Assembly (NCBI GenBank): GCA_025351035.1
Contig: JANXWT010000320.1
Span: 1 to 5,020 of the forward strand
Length of the DNA stretch: 5,020 bases
Direction of reading: 5' to 3'
From: Opitutia bacterium
Lineage (GTDB): Bacteria > Verrucomicrobiota > Verrucomicrobiia > Opitutales > Opitutaceae
Within the stretch, counting starts at the first letter, position 1. The number at the start of each line of letters is the position of its first letter. Shown in pieces: positions 1 to 5,020 of the stretch. Under the pieces are notes generated by a model. It was not told where the DNA came from. It searched no databases and saw nothing but the letters and a program-made list of their open reading frames with translations. The translations under genes were made by a program, and so were the position numbers.

Positions 1-968
1 CCTGCACGCAGGAGCACCAACGCCGCGCCGCGCCGGTGCTGCGTGACCTGAGCCTTGGCGGACGAAGACTATTTGTCGAACTCGCCGACGTGACGGGCGA
101 CGCCTTCGAGTTGAAAAAGGAAGGTCTGCTCAACCTCTGCAAGACGCAGAAAGGACTCGACCACGAAGCGCAAGATCTCGCCGCACTGGCCAACGAACTC
201 GGAGTCGAGGCGCAGGTGCTCAACGCGCAACAAACCGCGGCGCTCGAACCCGGTGTGCGCATGGATATCGCGGGCTCAGTCTATTTCCCGATCGACGCAC
301 ACCTCACACCGCGCAAGTTCATGCCGGCGTTGACCAATCTGCTCAAGGAAATGGGCGTTACTTTTAAGTGGAATACCAGCGTCTACGGCTGGCAGAGCGA
401 GGGCGGGCGGGTGGCGGCGGTGTCGACCACGGCGGGCGAGATCAGCGCCGACGAATTCGTGCTGGCTGGTGGTTCGTGGTCACCGGCAATGGTGGCGGGT
501 CTCGACATTCGTCTGCCAATGCAGCCGGGTAAGGGCTACAGTCTTACGATCGCGCAGCCGCGCTTCAAGCTGACCAAGTCCGTCATTTTCACCGAGCGGC
601 GCGTGGCGGTCACACCGATGGGCGAGCAGTTGCGCTTTGGTGGCACCATGGAAATCAGCGGCCACAGCGACAATGTCCGGCCCGAACGGATCGAGCAGAT
701 CATCGAGTCCGCGCAACTCTACTTTCCCGATTTCACCGCGCAGGATTTCGCGGGCATCAAGCCCTGGTTCGGATACCGGCCCGTGTCGCCCGACGGTCTG
801 CCCTACATCGGTCGCTTTGGTCGCCATGCCAACCTCACCGCGGCGTGCGGCCATGCGATGCTAGGGGTGACGATGGCACCGATCACCGGCCTGCTCGTGA
901 CCGAAATTCTCACCGGCCGGAAACCCTCCGTCGACCTGACGATGCTGAAACCAGACCGGTATGCCTGA
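1..968 (+). CDS. FAD-dependent D-amino acid dehydrogenase (DadA/DAO family), probable cis-4-hydroxy-D-proline dehydrogenase; 5' end outside window
   Basis: The frame is open from base 3 to the TGA at 966-968, giving 321 visible codons. A GTG at 36 could be read as a start but lies mid-domain, so the gene almost certainly begins before the window. Family members are about 410-420 residues, so roughly 95 N-terminal residues, including the FAD-binding GxGxxG, are missing. Counting codons from base 3, the visible part has GSWSP (157-161), the PGKGYS loop (175-180), FGGTMEISG (212-220), WFGYRP followed by SPDGLPYIG (255-270), and a C-terminal CGHAMLG flavin-contact motif (282-288). These are hallmarks of DadA-like oxidoreductases, which convert a D-amino acid to its imine and pass electrons to a membrane carrier. 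The two downstream genes suggest cis-4-hydroxy-D-proline as substrate, with pyrroline-4-hydroxy-2-carboxylate as product. That specificity is inferred from context; D-alanine or D-proline dehydrogenase are alternatives. Its stop overlaps an in-frame ATG of the next gene. Confidence 0.9.
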   Translation, partial: CTQEHQRRAAPVLRDLSLGGRRLFVELADVTGDAFELKKEGLLNLCKTQKGLDHEAQDLAALANELGVEAQVLNAQQTAALEPGVRMDIAGSVYFPIDAHLTPRKFMPALTNLLKEMGVTFKWNTSVYGWQSEGGRVAAVSTTAGEISADEFVLAGGSWSPAMVAGLDIRLPMQPGKGYSLTIAQPRFKLTKSVIFTERRVAVTPMGEQLRFGGTMEISGHSDNVRPERIEQIIESAQLYFPDFTAQDFAGIKPWFGYRPVSPDGLPYIGRFGRHANLTAACGHAMLGVTMAPITGLLVTEILTGRKPSVDLTMLKPDRYA

Positions 969-996
969 TCGTATTCCGTTAAGCACAATTATCTCC

Positions 997-1890
997 ATGA
1001 ACTGGAAAGGCGTCATCCCTGCCATCACGACGAATTTGAAGGCCGACATGTCGGTTGATCACGAAGCACTCGCCGCGCACTGCCAGTGGATGATCGACTC
1101 CGGTTGCAACGGAATCGTGCTCTGCGGTTCACTCGGTGAGGCCGCGACTCTCAGCTTCGAGGAAAAAATCGCCATCACGCGCACCTGTGTGCAAGCTCTC
1201 GCGGGGAAATCTCCGACCGTGCTCGGCATTGCCTCGCTCAGCACGGTGGAGGCAGTGGCGATGGCCAAGGCCGCGGCAAAAGTCGGCGCGAAAGGACTGA
1301 TGGTGTTGCCACCTTACGTCTACACCTCCGACTGGCGCGAAATGAAGGCCCATGTCAGCGCCGTAATCGGCGCGACCAAGCTCTCGTGTCTCCTCTATAA
1401 CAACCCGGTGGCCTACAAGACGGATTTCCTGCCGCCGCAGATCGCCGAGCTGGCCACCGAGCACGAGAATCTGCACGCGGTGAAGGAGTCCAGCGGCGAC
1501 GTTCGCCGCATCACGGCCATTCGCGAAGTCTGCGGTCGGCGCCTCGACATCCTCGTTGGCATGGACGACGCCATCGTCGAAGGGGTCTATGCGGGCGCAG
1601 TCGGTTGGATCGCCGGCTTGGTGAATGCGTTTCCCGAGGAATCCGTCGCGCTTTTCGACTTTGCCGCCCGTGGAGACAAGGCGCGCGCCCACGCGCTCTA
1701 CACCTGGTTTCTGCCGATGCTGCGACTCGATACGGTGCCGAAATTCGTGCAGCACATCAAATGGATTCAGGCGGAAGTCGGCCGGGGCACGCCGTTCGTG
1801 CGCCCGCCGCGACTCGAACTCGCCGGAGTGGACTATGAATTGGCTCGCAGCACGCTCGCACTGGCACTGAAACACCGGCCGAAAAGCTGA
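997..1890 (+). CDS. DHDPS/N-acetylneuraminate lyase superfamily protein, probable pyrroline-4-hydroxy-2-carboxylate deaminase
   Basis: A (beta/alpha)8 class I lyase of 297 residues, the usual family length. From the ATG at 997 it has the GSLGE carboxylate-binding motif (44-48), LPPYVY (104-109), YNNP with the catalytic Tyr134, and the Schiff-base Lys163 in HAVKESSGD. E. coli DapA has an Arg (R138) just after its YNVP motif; here that position is Ala (YNNPVAY), and the second Thr of GTTGE is Leu. Both argue against a lysine-pathway DapA. Between a D-amino acid dehydrogenase and an alpha-ketoglutarate semialdehyde dehydrogenase, the best role is deamination and dehydration of pyrroline-4-hydroxy-2-carboxylate to alpha-ketoglutarate semialdehyde. 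5-keto-4-deoxyglucarate dehydratase is a related alternative. I chose 997 because the family N-terminus (MNWKGVIPA) begins there. An upstream in-frame ATG at 961 would add 12 unfamiliar residues and overlap the previous gene by 8 bases. Neither start has a clear Shine-Dalgarno. Confidence 0.9.
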   Translation: MNWKGVIPAITTNLKADMSVDHEALAAHCQWMIDSGCNGIVLCGSLGEAATLSFEEKIAITRTCVQALAGKSPTVLGIASLSTVEAVAMAKAAAKVGAKGLMVLPPYVYTSDWREMKAHVSAVIGATKLSCLLYNNPVAYKTDFLPPQIAELATEHENLHAVKESSGDVRRITAIREVCGRRLDILVGMDDAIVEGVYAGAVGWIAGLVNAFPEESVALFDFAARGDKARAHALYTWFLPMLRLDTVPKFVQHIKWIQAEVGRGTPFVRPPRLELAGVDYELARSTLALALKHRPKS

Positions 1891-1929
1891 GATTAGTGCA
1901 ACGAGACTACGCTCCAGTATTTCTTCCCC

Positions 1930-3516
1930 ATGAAACTTGATGGTGTCTCATTCGTTGGTTTTGGCTCCGGTTCGCCCAATGGTGCGGCTTTTCGTGCTTT
2001 CGATCCCACGCTGAACGCGACTGTCGAGCCGGTGTTCATTTCCGCCACGTTGGTTGACGTCGACCGTGCCGCGCAACTGGCGGCCGCGGCTGCGCCCGTG
2101 TGGGCTGCGCTCTCCGGTGCCGAGCGCAATCGCTTTTTGCGGCTGGTCGCGGACAAGCTCGTGCAACATACCGCTGTGCTGGCGGCCCGTGCCACGCAGG
2201 AGACGGCGATTCCTCTCGCGCGGTGCGAGAGCGAGATCGGCCGCACGGCCGGGCCATTGCGCCTCTATGGCGAGGCCGCCGAACGCGGCGACTGGCTCGA
2301 TGCGCGCATCGAAACGGCGATTCCCGATCGCAAACCGCTGCCCAAACCCGATCACCGCTCGCTGATGCGCCCGCTTGGTCCGGTGGTGGTTTTCGGCGCG
2401 AGCAATTTCCCTTTTGCCTATTCGGTGGCGGGTGGCGATACGGCGTCGGCCTTTGCGGCCGGTTGCCCGGTGATTGTGAAGGCACATCCGGCTCATCCCG
2501 GCACGAGCGAGCTCGTTGGAGTGCTGATCCTCCAGGCAGTCAAAGAGTGCGGTTTGCCCGAGGGCTCATTCTCGCTGCTCTTCGATGCCAGCATCGAGAT
2601 AGGGCAGGCGTTATTGAAGCATCCGCTGGTCAAGGCGGTGGGCTTCACTGGCTCATTGCACGGTGGGCGCGCCTTGGCCGACGCCGCGGCTGCGCGCCCC
2701 GAGCCGATTCCCGTCTACGCCGAGATGGGCAGCGTGAATCCAGTTTTCATTCTACCCGGCGCGCTCGCCGAACGGGCGGCGGTGATTGGCGACGGCCTGC
2801 ATGCGGCGGCCATGCTCGGGGTCGGCCAATTCTGCACTAATCCTGGATTGATTGTTCTCCAGCGTTCGGTGCCGGCGGAGGATTTTGTGCGCGCGCTCAC
2901 GGGCAAGCTGACCGCCACGGCCGAAGGCACAATGTTGACTCCCGGTATTCGGAAGAATTTTGCCGCCGGCACGGCTGCCCGGACCCAGCAGCCGGGCGTG
3001 AAGGTCATCGCACAGGGTTCAATGGCCGCCGCGTGTGGTGCCGCGCCAGTTTGGTTCGAGACGGACGCCGTGAATTTCCAACGCAACCACACGTTGTCCG
3101 AGGAGATTTTTGGCCCGAGTTCCCTCGTTGTCTGGTGCAAGGATGCCGTTGAGATGCGCGATGTCGCCCGCCACCTCGAGGGCAGCCTGACCGCCACGCT
3201 GCAAGCTGGAAAGGACGAGACGGCGCAGCAAGGGGGCCTCGTGGCAATCCTTGCGGCGAAAGCGGGACGACTGGTGTTTAACGGCTTCCCGACGGGCGTC
3301 GACGTTAGCCACGCGATGGTGCATGGCGGACCGTATCCTTCGACAAGCGACGGCGGCCGCAGCACGTCGGTCGGCACGCGTGCGCTCAACCGCTGGGGCC
3401 GGCTCGTGTGCTACCAGAATTTCTCCGAGGAACTGCTGCCGCCCGAACTGCAAAACGCCAATCCGTGCGGCCTGCGCCGACTCGTGAACGGGCAGTGGAC
3501 GATTGCGGCGATGTAA
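1930..3516 (+). CDS. Aldehyde dehydrogenase (NAD(P)+), alpha-ketoglutarate semialdehyde dehydrogenase type
   Basis: A complete 528-residue soluble aldehyde dehydrogenase. The active site is intact: Asn159 in GASNFPF, cofactor-binding Lys184 in VIVKAHPAHPGTSE, the GFTGS turn (238-242), general base Glu265 in AEMGSVNP, nucleophile Cys302 in GQFCTNPG, and EEIFGP (391-396). The KAHPAHPGTS form, the NGFPTGV segment (451-457), the HAMVHGGPYP stretch (461-470) and the C-terminal CYQNF...LLPPEL...NP region are typical of alpha-ketoglutarate semialdehyde dehydrogenases rather than of betaine or acetaldehyde dehydrogenases. It would oxidise the semialdehyde made by the preceding lyase to alpha-ketoglutarate, the last step of hydroxyproline breakdown. 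The same enzyme class also ends the glucarate and L-arabinose routes, so the pathway depends on context. It follows the lyase after 39 bases, which suggests co-transcription. The start at 1930 is preceded by a pyrimidine-rich stretch (TTCTTCCCC) with no Shine-Dalgarno. Confidence 0.92.
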   Translation: MKLDGVSFVGFGSGSPNGAAFRAFDPTLNATVEPVFISATLVDVDRAAQLAAAAAPVWAALSGAERNRFLRLVADKLVQHTAVLAARATQETAIPLARCESEIGRTAGPLRLYGEAAERGDWLDARIETAIPDRKPLPKPDHRSLMRPLGPVVVFGASNFPFAYSVAGGDTASAFAAGCPVIVKAHPAHPGTSELVGVLILQAVKECGLPEGSFSLLFDASIEIGQALLKHPLVKAVGFTGSLHGGRALADAAAARPEPIPVYAEMGSVNPVFILPGALAERAAVIGDGLHAAAMLGVGQFCTNPGLIVLQRSVPAEDFVRALTGKLTATAEGTMLTPGIRKNFAAGTAARTQQPGVKVIAQGSMAAACGAAPVWFETDAVNFQRNHTLSEEIFGPSSLVVWCKDAVEMRDVARHLEGSLTATLQAGKDETAQQGGLVAILAAKAGRLVFNGFPTGVDVSHAMVHGGPYPSTSDGGRSTSVGTRALNRWGRLVCYQNFSEELLPPELQNANPCGLRRLVNGQWTIAAM

Positions 3517-3569
3517 TTTTGGGAAGACTCCGCCGCGAATGCGCCCCCCCCGTTTCGTTCCCACGAGCA

Positions 3570-3585
3570 TGCAGGAGAACCTGTA
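3570..3585 (+). other. Small hairpin downstream of the aldehyde dehydrogenase gene
   Basis: TGCAGG pairs with CCTGTA around an AGAA loop: six pairs, one of them G-U in RNA. It lies 53 bases after the stop codon of the aldehyde dehydrogenase gene and just before a second inverted repeat. No U tract follows, so it is not a canonical intrinsic terminator. It may help stabilise the 3' end of the operon mRNA, or may be chance. Confidence 0.3.
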
Positions 3586-3615
3586 GCCCCCAGAAGCCTT
3601 GAAAGGGGCGCTTCT
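3586..3615 (+). terminator. Candidate weak terminator or 3'-end hairpin region
   Basis: AGAAGC (3592-3597) can pair with GCTTCT (3610-3615) across a 12-base loop. Alternatively GCCCC (3586-3590) can pair with GGGGC (3605-3609). The two pairings overlap and cannot both form. An AT-rich stretch starting AATTACC follows, but there is no run of U, so efficient intrinsic termination is doubtful. Its position between two unrelated transcription units is the main argument for a termination role. Confidence 0.3.
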
Positions 3616-3691
3616 AATTACCACTTTAGCAGAGAAAGAGATTGTCTGATAGTTACTATTCACTTGCATTTCACCCAACACGACTACCCGC
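3616..3691 (+). promoter_or_regulatory. AT-rich leader upstream of the protease gene, probable promoter region
   Basis: This stretch is visibly richer in A and T than the genes on either side and leads directly into the protease start, so the promoter of the protease gene most likely lies here. I could not find a convincing -35/-10 pair. TACTAT at 3654-3659 resembles a -10 box (4 of 6 matches) but has no partner at 17 bases. No operator or riboswitch is recognisable. The bases just before the ATG (CTACCCGC) contain no Shine-Dalgarno. Confidence 0.3.
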
Positions 3692-4927
3692 ATGAAATAC
3701 AAACATCTCGTTCCGACGCTTTCTCTGGCTCTGCTCAGCTTTCTCGCGTCGCCACTAACTACTCTTGGTCAATCCGGCAACGGTCCGCTTCTGAAGGGGC
3801 AGAGCAGAGGCGATGTTATCCCGGGTCGGTTCATCGTTGTGCTGAAAGCTGGAGCCAATTCTAGCGTCGTTGCCGCCAGACATGGGCTGGCACCGGATGT
3901 GGTGTATGCGGCGGCACTAAACGGCTTTGCCGGGGCTTTTCCCGCAGAGCGCGTCATGAAACTGTTGCAGGATTCCCAAGTTAACTGGGTTGAGGAGGAT
4001 CAGGTGGTGACAATCGGGGCTCAAACCCTCCCTGCTGGCATCAACCGGATCGATGCCGAGCTGAATGCCACGGTCATTGCCGCCAGAACCGCGGTGAGCG
4101 GGGTCAATGTGGATATTGCCATCATCGACACAGGCATCGATTTGACGCATCCGGAACTCAATGTTATCAACAACGTCAGCTTCGTGAAAGGAACAAGGAC
4201 CGGCAACGATGACAACGGGCACGGATCGCACTGTGCTGGGATTGCCGCCGCGCGCGATAACACCGCCGGGGTGGTCGGGGTTGCACCAGGCGCGAGACTT
4301 TGGGCGGTCAAGGTGCTGGATCGGAACGGCAGCGGTGCCATGTCTGACGTGATCAAGGGTGTGGACTATGTGACTGCCAATGCCGCCTCAATCGAAGCGG
4401 CGAACATGAGCTTGGGCGGCGGTAATTCCGATGCGCTCAATCTGGCGATTGCCAATTCGGTGGCCAAGGGCGTGGTTTACGCCGTCGCGGCCGGCAATAG
4501 CGCCGTGGACGCCGCCACCAGCAGTCCGGCCAACAGTCCGGTCGTGTTGTGCGTGAGTGCGATGGTAGATACCGATGGCATCCCTGGCAAACTCGGTCCG
4601 GGCACTTCATATGGAGCAGATGATACTTTCGCGTCCTTCAGCAATTTTGGTTCAGTCGTGAACATCGCCGCCCCCGGAGTGAACGTCTATTCCACTTACA
4701 AGGGCGGAGCCTATGCGACCATGAGTGGCACCAGCATGGCCTCGCCGCATGTGACGGGCGCGGTCGCGCTTTATCTCGCGACGCACGCCAAGCCGACCAA
4801 TGCGACAGGTGTCGCTGCAGTCAGGCAGGCGATCATTAACGCAGCTCTGCCCCAAGGTGGCACGAGCGGATTCACCGGCGATCCCGACACCACGAAAGAA
4901 CCGCTGCTCTACGTGAAGAACCTCTGA
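3692..4927 (+). CDS. Secreted subtilisin-family serine protease (S8, proteinase K-like) with I9 propeptide
   Basis: A complete 411-residue preproenzyme. Residues 1-26 form a Sec signal peptide: MKYKH, a hydrophobic core LVPTLSLALLSFLAS, and probable cleavage after TLG. Residues about 42-107 form an inhibitor I9-type propeptide (from PGRFIVVLK to NWVEEDQ) that acts as intramolecular chaperone and is then removed, so the mature enzyme probably begins near Gln111 (QTLPAGINRID). The catalytic triad is Asp146 (IIDTGID), His177 (GHGSHCAG) and Ser348 (SGTSMASPH), with oxyanion Asn269 (AAGNS). Cys181 next to the His motif, VKVLDRNGSG and SLGGG resemble proteinase K. An insertion at about 292-310 precedes FASFSNFGS. 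There is no C-terminal sorting or PPC domain, so export to the periplasm or medium is expected. The start at 3692 gives the whole signal peptide. It is probably transcribed separately from the upstream genes. The substrate is unknown; a general endopeptidase role is likely. Confidence 0.95.
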   Translation: MKYKHLVPTLSLALLSFLASPLTTLGQSGNGPLLKGQSRGDVIPGRFIVVLKAGANSSVVAARHGLAPDVVYAAALNGFAGAFPAERVMKLLQDSQVNWVEEDQVVTIGAQTLPAGINRIDAELNATVIAARTAVSGVNVDIAIIDTGIDLTHPELNVINNVSFVKGTRTGNDDNGHGSHCAGIAAARDNTAGVVGVAPGARLWAVKVLDRNGSGAMSDVIKGVDYVTANAASIEAANMSLGGGNSDALNLAIANSVAKGVVYAVAAGNSAVDAATSSPANSPVVLCVSAMVDTDGIPGKLGPGTSYGADDTFASFSNFGSVVNIAAPGVNVYSTYKGGAYATMSGTSMASPHVTGAVALYLATHAKPTNATGVAAVRQAIINAALPQGGTSGFTGDPDTTKEPLLYVKNL

Positions 4928-5020
4928 AGTGTGATCGATCCCCCGCCGTTTCTGAGTTCGTGACCTCAAGGTAAGGTTCTAATACGCTACAGGGGCAGAG
5001 GAGGCGGACCCGACGCAGGG
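4928..5020. other. Non-coding tail, no supported feature
   Basis: After the protease stop there are 93 bases to the window end with no supported reading frame. A short palindrome (ACCTCAAGGT, 4963-4972) and GATCGATC (4933-4940) are visible, but neither makes a terminator: the first has only a two-base centre and there is no U tract. Any next gene begins beyond the window. Confidence 0.4.

Noticed and set aside
36..38. GTG as the true start of the dehydrogenase
   Set aside because: The frame is open upstream to the window edge, and a start here would remove the whole FAD-binding N-terminus that the family needs.
1129..1875. Long antisense open frame (248 codons) opposite the lyase
   Set aside because: It is a shadow of GC-rich coding sequence: no recognisable domain, Arg/His-rich composition, and the sense strand encodes a well-conserved enzyme.
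2100..2840. 246-codon open frame in another + frame inside the aldehyde dehydrogenase
   Set aside because: Composition is typical of an out-of-frame reading of GC-rich DNA, and the conserved catalytic motifs are all in the other frame.
3599..3659. Sigma70-like promoter pairs (TTGAAA at 3599, TTGTCT at 3642, TACTAT at 3654)
   Set aside because: No -35/-10 pair has both reasonable matches and a 16-18 base spacing, so only a general promoter region is recorded.
3019..3702. Antisense open frame running across the aldehyde dehydrogenase end and the intergenic region
   Set aside because: It has no family motifs, lies mostly opposite conserved coding sequence and shows no plausible start signal.
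4963..4985. ACCTCAAGGT palindrome and TAATAC as terminator or promoter signals
   Set aside because: The palindrome cannot form a stable hairpin with a two-base centre, and TAATAC has no -35 partner.

Overview
The window carries four protein genes, all on the + strand, in GC-rich, densely coding bacterial DNA. The first three (bases 1-3516) form a tight run that reads as part of a catabolic operon: the C-terminal part of a DadA-type FAD-dependent D-amino acid dehydrogenase, a dihydrodipicolinate synthase (DHDPS)-superfamily lyase, and an NAD(P)+ aldehyde dehydrogenase of the alpha-ketoglutarate semialdehyde type. In this order they match the lower half of the bacterial trans-4-hydroxy-L-proline pathway. 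cis-4-hydroxy-D-proline is oxidised to pyrroline-4-hydroxy-2-carboxylate, which is deaminated and dehydrated to alpha-ketoglutarate semialdehyde, which is oxidised to alpha-ketoglutarate for the TCA cycle. The 2-epimerase (proline racemase family) that should feed this route, and any transporter or regulator, are not in the window and would be expected upstream of base 1.

Bases 3517-3691 are non-coding. They hold an 8-base C run, two adjacent hairpin candidates and then a more AT-rich stretch, and probably separate the operon from the next transcription unit. The fourth gene (3692-4927) encodes a complete secreted subtilisin-family (S8, proteinase K-like) serine protease with signal peptide, I9-type propeptide and an intact catalytic triad. 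The last 93 bases hold no gene that I can support.

The organism cannot be fixed from this sequence. High GC, exported proteins with a Sec signal, and the absence of any clear Shine-Dalgarno sequence before the internal starts fit a Gram-negative soil or aquatic heterotroph. Verrucomicrobiota or a similar phylum is a guess only. A hydroxyproline route next to a secreted protease suggests growth on protein such as collagen or plant extensin, but the protease need not be functionally linked.

I found no mobile element, CRISPR array, tRNA or rRNA, and nothing that amounts to a wholly new system. The points most worth following up are the operon assignment, the non-DapA active site of the lyase, the protease neighbourhood and the SD-less starts.
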